Below are positions 1 to 5,281 of a stretch of 6,485 nt of DNA, piece after piece. Origin of the DNA: Bacillota bacterium (GTDB lineage: Bacteria; Bacillota; Thermosediminibacteria; Thermosediminibacterales; Thermosediminibacteraceae); NCBI GenBank assembly GCA_003242255.1, contig QGUT01000099.1, positions 1 to 6,485 of the forward strand, read 5' to 3'. The position numbers and the translations under genes are program-made. The notes below the pieces were generated by a model. The model was not told the origin of the DNA. It worked only from the letters and a program-made list of their open reading frames with translations, and made no database searches. Numbering within the stretch: position 1 is the first letter of the stretch; every line of letters starts with the position of its first letter.

Positions 1-576
1 ATCATCCTGCTGACTTTTGCCTTGAATCTTTTTATGATAAAAGGCAGGGTGATTTATGAGATCGGGCCCCTAAATATAACCTATGAAGGGCTGTATCAGG
101 GCACCTTCATGGTGCTCAGGCTGGTGCTTTTGATAGTGGGCACCTCGCTTTTGACGTTGACCACTTCGCCCATCATTCTGACCGACGGAATAGAAAGCCT
201 CTTGAAGCCTTTCAGCAAAGTGGGAGTACCGGCTCACGAACTGGCTATGATGATGACCATCGCCCTGCGGTTCATACCGACCTTGATGGAGGAAACGGAA
301 AAGATAATGAAGGCCCAGATGGCCAGGGGAGCCGATTTTTCCAGCGGGAATTTAGTAAAGAGGGCGCAGAGCATGGTCCCCCTCCTGGTTCCGCTCTTCA
401 TCAGCGCCTTCCGGAGGGCGGACGACCTCGCCATGGCTATGGAATCGCGGTGCTACCGCGGCGGCGAAAACCGAACCCGAATGAAAGTTTTAAAAATGAC
501 GAAGGCCGATGTATGGGCTTTCATCGCCACCGGAGTTCTCACAGCAGGGTGTTTAGCCAGCCGCTTTTTGTGGTAG
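1..576 (+). CDS. ecfT: ECF transporter transmembrane subunit EcfT, 5'-truncated by window edge
   Basis: This is the C-terminal 191 residues of the EcfT coupling protein, which joins the two ATPases (EcfA1/EcfA2) to substrate-binding S components for vitamin or metal uptake in the cytoplasmic membrane. The frame is open from base 1, so the true start lies upstream; family members are about 260 residues, so about 70 are missing. Visible are a hydrophobic segment near 100-165 (FMVLRLVLLIVGTSLL), the first coupling-helix motif MARGADF (the ARG is at 322-330), the second coupling motif ESRCYRGG near 440-470, and a last membrane helix before the C-terminal RFLW. The two Arg-containing motifs are the known contacts with the ATPases. 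The gene ends with TAG directly against truA, so the two are very likely co-transcribed. In Firmicutes ecfA1-ecfA2 normally precede it. The transported substrate cannot be told, because EcfT is shared by many S components. Confidence 0.93.
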   Translation: MILLTFALNLFMIKGRVIYEIGPLNITYEGLYQGTFMVLRLVLLIVGTSLLTLTTSPIILTDGIESLLKPFSKVGVPAHELAMMMTIALRFIPTLMEETEKIMKAQMARGADFSSGNLVKRAQSMVPLLVPLFISAFRRADDLAMAMESRCYRGGENRTRMKVLKMTKADVWAFIATGVLTAGCLASRFLW

Positions 577-585
577 GTGACCGTT

Positions 586-1317
586 TTGAACGTAAAGATT
601 TTGCTGGAATACGACGGCAGTAACTACCATGGTTGGCAGAAGCAAAAAAACGCCCTGGGGATTCAGGAGATAGTTGAAAAGGCGATCTACAGGGTGACGG
701 GGGAAAATGTAAAAGTCGTAGGAGCTGGAAGAACCGATGCGGGCGTCCACGCCCGGGGACAGGTAGCCAATTTTCACACCAATTGCCGCATACCGGTGGA
801 GCGGTTGCCGTATGCGATAAACAGTCATCTTCCGGAAGACATTGCGGTGAAGGGGGCCGAAGAGGTCCCGTCGGATTTTCACGCCCGCTACAGCGCCAAA
901 TCCAAAGTTTACAGTTACACCATTTACAATGGGCCCTTTCCGTCGCCGCTCCTGAGAAGATACAGCTATTTTTATCCCCGCCCTCTAGATGTGGAAGCCA
1001 TGAGAGAAGCGGCGAAGGCATTCATAGGCGTGCACGATTTTTCGGCCTTCAGGGCATCGGGAAGTCCGGTCAAATCGTCGGTGAGAAAAATTATGAAGCT
1101 CGAAGTCAAAAAGAGCGGGGACCTGATTATCATCGAAGTCGAAGCGGACGGTTTTTTGTACAACATGGTGAGGATAATTGCAGGGACTCTGCTGGAGGTC
1201 GGGAGCGGAAAAAAGAAGCCCGAAGAGATCCCTTTAGTGATCGACTCCAGAGACAGGGAAAAGGCCGGCATCACGCTTCCGGCTCACGGCCTGTGCCTGG
1301 AAAGGGTAGTGTATTGA
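586..1317 (+). CDS. truA: tRNA pseudouridine(38-40) synthase TruA
   Basis: TruA isomerises uridines 38, 39 and 40 in the tRNA anticodon stem-loop to pseudouridine. Numbering from the TTG at 586 gives 243 residues, normal for the family. The signature GRTDAGVHA is at 48-56 with catalytic Asp51; the conserved KVYSY is at 107-111, with Tyr109 corresponding to the active-site tyrosine; DGFLYNMVRIIAG is at 188-200; and the C-terminal AGITLPAHGLCLERV is present. Start choice: a GTG at 577 abuts the ecfT stop but has no Shine-Dalgarno, whereas TTG 586 is preceded by AGGTGA (575-580) at 5-nt spacing and gives the family-like N-terminus MNVKILLEYDG. GTG 577 would add only three residues and cannot be excluded. 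The placement after ecfT and before rplM-rpsI is the conserved Firmicutes order. Confidence 0.95.
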   Translation: MNVKILLEYDGSNYHGWQKQKNALGIQEIVEKAIYRVTGENVKVVGAGRTDAGVHARGQVANFHTNCRIPVERLPYAINSHLPEDIAVKGAEEVPSDFHARYSAKSKVYSYTIYNGPFPSPLLRRYSYFYPRPLDVEAMREAAKAFIGVHDFSAFRASGSPVKSSVRKIMKLEVKKSGDLIIIEVEADGFLYNMVRIIAGTLLEVGSGKKKPEEIPLVIDSRDREKAGITLPAHGLCLERVVY

Positions 1318-1326
1318 AGGAACTGC

Positions 1327-1355
1327 TTGACACCGATGGAGCCTTATAATAAAAT
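1327..1355 (+). promoter_or_regulatory. Sigma-A promoter for rplM-rpsI
   Basis: A perfect -35 TTGACA (1327-1332) is followed after exactly 17 bp by TAAAAT (1350-1355, five of six consensus bases). Transcription would begin near 1362, giving a leader of about 20 nt that is mostly the ribosome binding site. It lies just downstream of the truA stop codon, so rplM-rpsI can be expressed independently of ecfT-truA. No terminator is seen before it, so read-through from truA is also likely. The start site is inferred. Confidence 0.72.
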
Positions 1356-1380
1356 AACCTTGTGGTTGAGGAGGGATAGG

Positions 1381-1815
1381 ATGAGCACGTACATGGCCAA
1401 AAAAGGCGAAATAAAACGCGAATGGTACGTCATAGACGCTACGGATAAACCCTTAGGGAGATTGGCCGCTCAGGTGGCAAAAATTTTGAAAGGAAAGCAC
1501 AAGCCCATCTATACTCCCCACGTGGATACGGGCGATCATGTGATAATAGTAAATGCCGAAAAGGTAATCCTCACGGGGAAGAAGCTGGACAAAAAGATAT
1601 ATTACCGGCATTCCCTTTATCCCGGCGGTTTGAAAGCCGAAACATACCGGAGCTTTTTGCAGAGAGCTCCCGAAAAAGCCATATACAAGGCCGTATGGGG
1701 TATGCTTCCCCACAATTCGCTGGGGCGGAAAATGATCAAGAAACTGAGGGTCTACAGGGGACCTGAACACCCCCATCAGGCTCAGCAGCCCAAAGAATTG
1801 CCGTATGAGGGATAA
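1381..1815 (+). CDS. rplM: 50S ribosomal protein L13
   Basis: L13 is an early-assembly 23S rRNA-binding protein of the large subunit. The 144-residue product matches the usual 142-148. Recognisable parts are EWYVIDATDKPLGRLAAQVA (14-33), GKHKPIYTPHVDTGDHVIIV (38-57), the KIYYRH segment (72-77), and the C-terminal signature region from AVWGMLP (104-110) to VYRGPEHPH (124-132). The ATG at 1381 is chosen because AGGAGG (1369-1374) lies 6 nt upstream. In-frame TTG 1327 overlaps the -35 box and would add 18 residues unlike L13; ATG 1393 is poorly spaced from the Shine-Dalgarno. It is co-transcribed with rpsI, whose Shine-Dalgarno starts just after the rplM stop. L13 (with its own RNA leader) autoregulates in some bacteria, but the roughly 20-nt leader here leaves little room for such an element. 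Confidence 0.97.
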   Translation: MSTYMAKKGEIKREWYVIDATDKPLGRLAAQVAKILKGKHKPIYTPHVDTGDHVIIVNAEKVILTGKKLDKKIYYRHSLYPGGLKAETYRSFLQRAPEKAIYKAVWGMLPHNSLGRKMIKKLRVYRGPEHPHQAQQPKELPYEG

Positions 1816-1830
1816 GAGAGGAGGTTGGGC

Positions 1831-2220
1831 ATGAAGGAAGCTATTTTGACTACGGGCAGAAGGAAGACATCCGTCGCAAAAGTGTGGCTTACGCCGGGAA
1901 CGGGCAAGATACTCGTAAACAAGAGGAGCTTTGAGGAGTACTTTCCCCTCGAGACTCTGAGGAACGATATATTAAAGCCTCTGGTGCTCACCAACACCCT
2001 TGGCAAATTCGACGTAATAGCCAGCGTGAAGGGTGGCGGTATATCGGGCCAGGCCGGAGCGATGCGGCTAGGCATCGCGAGAGCGCTGGTAGAGGTCGAT
2101 GAAGCTTACAGGCCGGTGCTGAAAAAAGAAGGCCTGCTCACCCGCGATCCGAGAATGGTGGAAAGGAAGAAGTACGGTCTCAAGAAAGCCCGCCGTGCAC
2201 CGCAGTTCTCGAAGCGTTAA
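1831..2220 (+). CDS. rpsI: 30S ribosomal protein S9
   Basis: S9 sits in the head of the small subunit, and its C-terminal tail reaches the P-site tRNA. The product is 129 residues, as expected for the family (about 130). It shows the N-terminal TTGRRKTSVAKVWL (7-20), the S9 signature GGGISGQAGAMRLGIARAL (68-86) and the basic tail KKARRAPQFSKR ending in the invariant KR. ATG 1831 is favoured over the in-frame TTG 1825, because AGGAGG (1819-1824) is 6 nt before the ATG and abuts the TTG. The gene follows rplM by 15 nt and is the last of the unit, before a terminator. Confidence 0.97.
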   Translation: MKEAILTTGRRKTSVAKVWLTPGTGKILVNKRSFEEYFPLETLRNDILKPLVLTNTLGKFDVIASVKGGGISGQAGAMRLGIARALVEVDEAYRPVLKKEGLLTRDPRMVERKKYGLKKARRAPQFSKR

Positions 2221-2240
2221 AAATTTGTTTGCCAGTTTAC

Positions 2241-2285
2241 AAAACCGTCATAGGTTACAATGCCTTTGGCGGTTTTTTATTTTTG
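2241..2285 (+). terminator. Rho-independent terminator after rpsI
   Basis: The left arm 2241-2255 (AAAACCGTCATAGGT) pairs with the right arm 2262-2276 (GCCTTTGGCGGTTTT) around the 6-nt loop TACAAT, with one U-U mismatch and two G-U pairs. The 3' side continues as TTTTTTATTTTT. It starts 20 bp after the rpsI stop codon and closes the ecfT-truA-rplM-rpsI unit. Confidence 0.8.
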
Positions 2286-2308
2286 TTGCCGGAACAAACT
2301 TAACGGAC

Positions 2309-2337
2309 TGGACAAAAAATCTATAAATTTATAGAAT
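2309..2337 (+). promoter_or_regulatory. Sigma-A promoter for trxB
   Basis: TGGACA (2309-2314) and TAGAAT (2332-2337) are separated by 17 bp, each matching five of six consensus bases. Transcription would start near 2344. An alternative pair, TTAACG (2300-2305) and TATAAA (2322-2327) with 16-bp spacing, is weaker. Because a terminator lies upstream, trxB needs its own promoter. The spacer and -10 are covered by a perfect palindrome (separate entry). Confidence 0.62.
2320..2335. promoter_or_regulatory. Perfect 16-bp palindrome in trxB promoter, candidate operator
   Basis: TCTATAAATTTATAGA is its own reverse complement over all 16 bases. It lies in the spacer and overlaps the first four bases of the -10 element, where a bound dimeric repressor would block RNA polymerase. 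The regulator is unknown; there is a loose resemblance to PerR-type AT-rich boxes, but the half-site spacing differs. AT-rich promoters produce short palindromes by chance, so an operator role is inference. Confidence 0.35.
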
Positions 2338-2378
2338 TAAATCAGGATCGCATCAATCGCTTTTTGGGAGGGAATATC

Positions 2379-3299
2379 ATGTACGACCTTGCTATAATAG
2401 GAGCGGGTCCAGCCGGACTTTCGGCCGCCATTTACGGCGCAAGGGCCAGGCTTTCCACGGTGGTCATAGAAAAAATGTACCCGGGCGGCCAGGCTGCGAT
2501 AACTGACGTCATCGAAAATTATCCCGGCTTTACCGAAGGGATAAGCGGGTCGGAGCTCGCCGAGGCCATGAAAAAGCAGGCCGAAAAATTCGGCGCCGAG
2601 TTTCTAAACGGAGAGGTACAGAAAATCGAAAGACAGGGCGAAAAGTTCGTATTGCATCTTAAAAAGGAGACGGTGGAGGCCAAAGCGGTAATACTCGCTA
2701 TGGGTGCCCTGGCGAGAAAGCTGGGGGTAAAGGGAGAGAAAGAGTTTACCGGTAGAGGCGTGTCGTACTGCGCCACCTGCGATGGAGCTTTCTATATGGA
2801 CAGGAAGGTTATGGTCGTGGGGGGCGGCGACACGGCGATCGAGGATGCCCTCTTCCTCACGCACTTTGCCAGCAGGGTGATTGTGGTGCACCGCAGGAAC
2901 GAGCTCCGGGCCACGAAGATCCTGCAGGAAAGGGCCTTTAATAATGAAAAGATCGAATTTATCTGGGATTCGGTGGTGGAGGAAATAAAAGGGGCCGATG
3001 CGGTGCAGGAAGTAGTGGTGAAAAACGTGAAGACCGGCGAGATCAAGTCGGTCCCGGTGGACGGCGTTTTCATCGCCATAGGCTGGGACCCCAATACAGC
3101 CGTGGTCAGGGATCTGGTCAAGCTCAATGAAAAAGGATATATAATCACCGACGAAAACATGGGAACCGGCGTTCCCGGCCTTTTCGCTGCCGGCGACGTA
3201 AGAGAAAAATCCCTGCGCCAGGTAGTGACGGCGGTGGCCGACGGAGCAATTGCGGCGGTCTCGGCCGAAAAATATTTGGAAGAGCACCATATGAGGTAA
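2379..3299 (+). CDS. trxB: Thioredoxin reductase (NADPH)
   Basis: This FAD flavoenzyme passes electrons from NADPH to the disulfide of thioredoxin in the cytoplasm. The product has 306 residues, typical of the low-molecular-weight type. In order: the FAD-binding GAGPAG at 8-13; the redox-active CATC at 131-134; the NADPH-domain glycine motif GGGDTAIEDA at 148-157; HRRNELRA at 171-178, whose HRR is the usual sign of NADPH preference; and the second FAD motif GLFAAGDVREKSLRQVVTA at 267-285. The start is ATG 2379 with GGGAGGG (2366-2372) 6 nt upstream; the in-frame TTG 2364 precedes the Shine-Dalgarno and is rejected. It forms a single-gene unit with its own promoter and terminator. No thioredoxin gene is adjacent, so its partner must be encoded elsewhere. 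The intact HRR argues against the ferredoxin-dependent reductases found in some clostridia. Confidence 0.96.
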   Translation: MYDLAIIGAGPAGLSAAIYGARARLSTVVIEKMYPGGQAAITDVIENYPGFTEGISGSELAEAMKKQAEKFGAEFLNGEVQKIERQGEKFVLHLKKETVEAKAVILAMGALARKLGVKGEKEFTGRGVSYCATCDGAFYMDRKVMVVGGGDTAIEDALFLTHFASRVIVVHRRNELRATKILQERAFNNEKIEFIWDSVVEEIKGADAVQEVVVKNVKTGEIKSVPVDGVFIAIGWDPNTAVVRDLVKLNEKGYIITDENMGTGVPGLFAAGDVREKSLRQVVTAVADGAIAAVSAEKYLEEHHMR

Positions 3300-3304
3300 A
3301 AACG

Positions 3305-3341
3305 ACTGGACCCCTAAAAAGCGGGGTCCAGTTTTTATTTT
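3305..3341 (+). terminator. Rho-independent terminator after trxB
   Basis: A perfect 10-bp stem, ACTGGACCCC (3305-3314) with GGGGTCCAGT (3323-3332), closes an 8-nt loop and is followed by TTTTATTTT. It begins 6 bp after the trxB stop codon. This is the strongest terminator in the window. Confidence 0.93.
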
Positions 3342-3350
3342 CCAGTGCTA

Positions 3351-3379
3351 TTGAATTTGCCAGAAAAAAACTATAAAAT
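3351..3379 (+). promoter_or_regulatory. Promoter for the bacteriohemerythrin gene
   Basis: TTGAAT (3351-3356, four of six) and TAAAAT (3374-3379, five of six) are spaced by 17 bp, predicting a start near 3386 and a leader of about 36 nt. The -10 region AAAAAAACTATAAAAT resembles the matching part of the trxB promoter (AAAAAATCTATAAATTT), so the two redox genes may share a promoter element. This promoter lacks the palindrome seen at trxB. Confidence 0.55.
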
Positions 3380-3421
3380 CAAGGTAACTGAAAAAAATCG
3401 CATATTTTAGGAGGGTTTATT

Positions 3422-3832
3422 ATGGCTATAGAATGGACTTCCGACCTGTCGGTAGGTGTCGAACGCATCGATAATCAGCATAAAATATGGTTTCAGAAGG
3501 CCAACGAACTATTCGAAGCCGGAAAAGCTCAGAAAGCAAAGGAATATATAAACCAAATGATCGATTTCCTGGACGAATATACTAAGTTTCACTTTAGAGA
3601 CGAAGAGGCCTATATGGAACAGATAGGGTACCCCGAGCTCGAAGCCCAGAGGAAGGCCCACGCGGGCTTTGTCGAGGAGTTGGCCAAATTGAAAGAGGAA
3701 TATAACAAATCAGGCGGCAATATTCTGGTCATAATAAAGGCGAACAAGTTGGTGGTCGATTGGCTTACAAATCACATCAGGAAGATGGACAAGAAAATAG
3801 GTGAGTATGTAAGAAGCCGCGACAATAAATAA
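3422..3832 (+). CDS. Bacteriohemerythrin, with one unusual iron-ligand position
   Basis: This is a small four-helix-bundle protein with a non-haem diiron site that binds O2 reversibly; in anaerobes it is thought to buffer, carry or sense oxygen. The 136 residues are the normal single-domain length, with no signalling domain attached. Ligands by motif are His20 (IDNQH), His57 and Glu61 (FHFRDEE), His80 (KAH), and His118 plus Asp123 (NHIRKMD). The usual HxxxH pair on the third helix reads Gln76-R-K-A-His80, so the seventh ligand looks replaced by Gln. Trp113 in VVDWLTNHI is typical of the family. The start ATG 3422 has AGGAGG at 3409-3414. It is a single-gene unit with its own promoter between the trxB terminator and the convergent exoA. 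Neighbouring redox genes fit a role in oxygen handling. Family assignment is firm; O2 binding with Gln76 is uncertain. Confidence 0.92.
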   Translation: MAIEWTSDLSVGVERIDNQHKIWFQKANELFEAGKAQKAKEYINQMIDFLDEYTKFHFRDEEAYMEQIGYPELEAQRKAHAGFVEELAKLKEEYNKSGGNILVIIKANKLVVDWLTNHIRKMDKKIGEYVRSRDNK

Positions 3833-3834
3833 AT

Positions 3835-4668
3835 TTATGGCTGTAGATCAATTTCCAGCAATATGGGCGTATGGTCCTGCCTCGGCCCTGAATCGATCAT
3901 CTCGGACCTCAGCACCCTATGGGCAATCCGGTTGCTTACCAGAAAATAATCGATCCTCCAGCCCGAATTGTTAATTTTGCTCGTCTTTGCCCGCTGGGAC
4001 CACCAGGAATAAACTCCTTCCACATCACCGTGCAAATACCGAAAGGTATCCGTAAAGCCTCTCTTCAAGAGATTCGTAAAGCCTTCACGTTCTTCATCGG
4101 TAAATCCGGCCGTGTTGTGGTTGCTCTCGGGGTGGGCCAGGTCAATTTCTCTGTGGGCCACATTAAAATCGCCCATGGCGATGACATACTTTTCTTTGTC
4201 CAGTTTTTCCAGGTAGTCGGCAAATTTGATATCCCAGATCTGCCGATCGCCCAAACGGCTAAGGTTCTCTCCCGCATTGGGGGTATAGACCTGTACCAAA
4301 TAGAAATAGCCAAATTCCAGGGTTATAATCCTGCCTTCATAGTCCATGGTGCCGGGTGCGCCGATTTTGGGAAATATTACTTTCGGCTTTAAACATTTCT
4401 TATATAAAAACATGGTGCCGGCGTAACTTTTGCGGGCCGGTTCGACCGAGCAATTCCACACTATTTCGTAATCGGGGAATATATCATTCAATATTTCTAA
4501 TTGCTTTTTGTTTGGCCCATCACAGGGCAGCTTGGTTTCCTGTAAGCCGATGACCTCCGGATCATTTTCCGCAATGGTATATAATACTTTCCGGCTCAAT
4601 TCGGCACGCTTCGAATTGCCCATTAACGCAGAATTCAACGAATCGATATTCCAGGAAATAATCTTCAA
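3835..4668 (-). CDS. exoA: Exodeoxyribonuclease III / AP endonuclease (ExoA, Xth)
   Basis: This base-excision-repair enzyme cuts DNA at abasic sites and removes 3' blocking groups, using Mg2+ in the exonuclease/endonuclease/phosphatase fold. All catalytic positions are present over 277 residues: Asn7 (SWNIDS), Glu44 (LQETK), Tyr128 (YTPNAG), Asp167 and Asn169 (GDFNVAH), Asp240 (WRIDYF), and Asp265-His266 (QDHTP). It is longer than Bacillus-type ExoA (about 252). The stretch at 10-35, PARKSYAGTMFLYKK (77-91), GAPGTMDYEGRIITLEF (103-119) and TSKINNSGWRIDY (229-241) resemble the Streptococcus/Lactobacillus ExoA subfamily as I remember it. The start is TTG 4668, with GGAGGAG (4680-4674) 5 nt upstream. 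It lies 30 bp downstream of the flavodiiron remnant on the same strand and converges on the hemerythrin gene with 2 bp between stop codons. No clear promoter of its own was found. Confidence 0.95.
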   Translation of the reverse strand: MKIISWNIDSLNSALMGNSKRAELSRKVLYTIAENDPEVIGLQETKLPCDGPNKKQLEILNDIFPDYEIVWNCSVEPARKSYAGTMFLYKKCLKPKVIFPKIGAPGTMDYEGRIITLEFGYFYLVQVYTPNAGENLSRLGDRQIWDIKFADYLEKLDKEKYVIAMGDFNVAHREIDLAHPESNHNTAGFTDEEREGFTNLLKRGFTDTFRYLHGDVEGVYSWWSQRAKTSKINNSGWRIDYFLVSNRIAHRVLRSEMIDSGPRQDHTPILLEIDLQP

Positions 4669-4698
4669 ACTTTCTCCTCCCCCGGTTTTTTTTATGAA

Positions 4699-5073
4699 TT
4701 ATTCTATTACTTTCTCTTTCATCTTTTTTATAAGCTCCAGCACTTTTGTTTCTATCTTTGCAAGGTCTTCGCCTTTTGGCGCTCCATCAAATTCCACCGA
4801 TTTGGTGAAATCCCAATTCATCTTATTTCTTTCCATTATCTCATTGAGTTCCCTTTCAGCTCCACCGGACCATCCGTAGGAACCGAATCTGAAGGCCAGC
4901 TTTCCGGTAATTCTCTTCCGGCCGATCTCATTTAAGGCTGCAGCTACGGGCGGGAAGAGCTTGTACTCGTATGTGGGAGCAGCGATAATTATCCCTGCCG
5001 ATTTGAAAACAGCGGCGATCATTTCGCTTGCCCAGGACAGCCTTCCATTCATATTCATTAACCACCTGGACAA
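4699..5073 (-). pseudogene. C-terminal remnant of a flavodiiron protein (FprA / A-type flavoprotein)
   Basis: Flavodiiron proteins reduce O2 to water (or NO to N2O) in anaerobes and are about 400 residues: a beta-lactamase-like diiron domain followed by a flavodoxin domain. Only the last roughly 110 residues of the flavodoxin part are here, numbered from TTG 5073. The similarity starts near SEMIAAVFKSAGIII (16-30), then APTYEYKLFPPVAAAL (32-47), FGSYGWSGG (63-71) and a Lys/Glu-rich C-terminal helix. The phosphate-binding loop of the flavodoxin fold and the whole diiron domain are missing, so FMN-dependent oxygen reduction is not expected. Residues 1-15 are not flavodiiron-like and overlap an ArsC-like remnant in another frame. 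The remaining frame has no internal stop; ATG 5052 follows AGGTGG at 9 nt, so a short peptide might still be translated. Intact C-terminal codons suggest a recent loss. Confidence 0.78.
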
Positions 5074-5134
5074 AACAATCGCCGATGAGGATAGGCCGTT
5101 TCACGAGGATGCCGTTGGAGGCCAGCAAGCTATA
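5030..5134 (-). pseudogene. 3' remnant of an ArsC/Spx/YusI-family gene
   Basis: Read on the minus strand from 5134, the frame gives YSLLASNGILVKRPILIGD, then a short FVQVVNEYEWKAVLG ending near 5030. This matches, from memory, the C-terminal end of ArsC-like thioredoxin-fold proteins (for example Bacillus YusI, which has ELLASDGMLIKRPL followed by VTVGFKED). A TAG stop at 5137-5135 lies directly upstream in frame, and no frame further upstream to 5344 continues the family, so the N-terminal two-thirds with the redox cysteine is gone. The conserved VGF segment looks one residue short. The match ends within a few bases of where flavodiiron similarity begins, in a different frame. Family assignment is by recall only, but the LVKRP core is characteristic. 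Confidence 0.62.
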
Positions 5135-5252
5135 CTATTCTTCTCTTTCTTTTTACATAATCATATCACAAAAGAAGATTGAAGGACAGGACCAAGCCTT
5201 GAAGCACTTAAAGATGTGACGAGGGACTTTTCGGTATATTAAGATAAAAATC

Positions 5253-5281
5253 TTGATTATTTGGGCCCAATATGATATTAT
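5253..5281 (+). promoter_or_regulatory. Extended -10 promoter for the HD phosphohydrolase gene
   Basis: TTGATT (5253-5258, four of six) and TATTAT (5276-5281, five of six) are 17 bp apart, and TG at 5273-5274 gives an extended -10 (TGATATTAT). The predicted start is near 5288, leaving a leader of about 57 nt. The spacer carries the perfect 10-bp palindrome TTGGGCCCAA (5261-5270), a possible operator. The 5135-5344 interval holds nothing else I can identify beyond a 5-bp hairpin at 5241-5254. Confidence 0.5.

Noticed and set aside
539..1021. Long minus-strand open frame opposite truA (160 residues).
   Set aside because: It lies wholly opposite ecfT/truA coding sequence, has no recognisable family, and is rich in Cys, Pro and Arg as expected of an antisense shadow.
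783..1349. Plus-strand frame of 188 residues overlapping truA in another frame.
   Set aside because: Its composition is unlike a real protein (runs of Arg, Gly, Ser) and it overlaps a clear truA.
1327..1350. Promoter pairing of TTGACA (1327) with the perfect TATAAT at 1345-1350.
   Set aside because: The spacer would be only 12 bp; the overlapping TAAAAT at 1350-1355 gives the standard 17 bp.
1327..1380. N-terminally extended L13 starting at TTG 1327.
   Set aside because: The extension overlaps the promoter and lacks an RBS, and AGGAGG at 1369-1374 points to ATG 1381.
2604..3290. Minus-strand frame of 228 residues opposite trxB.
   Set aside because: trxB is certain from its motifs; the antisense translation has no domain features and arises from GC-biased codon positions.
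3919..4392. Plus-strand frame of 157 residues within the exoA region.
   Set aside because: exoA on the minus strand carries every catalytic motif, and this frame shows no recognisable protein.
4928..5128. Intact small gene encoding the ArsC-like frame down to 4928.
   Set aside because: Only about the first 33 codons look ArsC-like; the rest is the flavodiiron sequence read out of frame, so this is a remnant rather than a gene.
5241..5254. Small hairpin AAGAT-AAAA-ATCTT as a terminator.
   Set aside because: The stem is only 5 bp, has little GC and no following T-tract, and it overlaps the start of the HD promoter.
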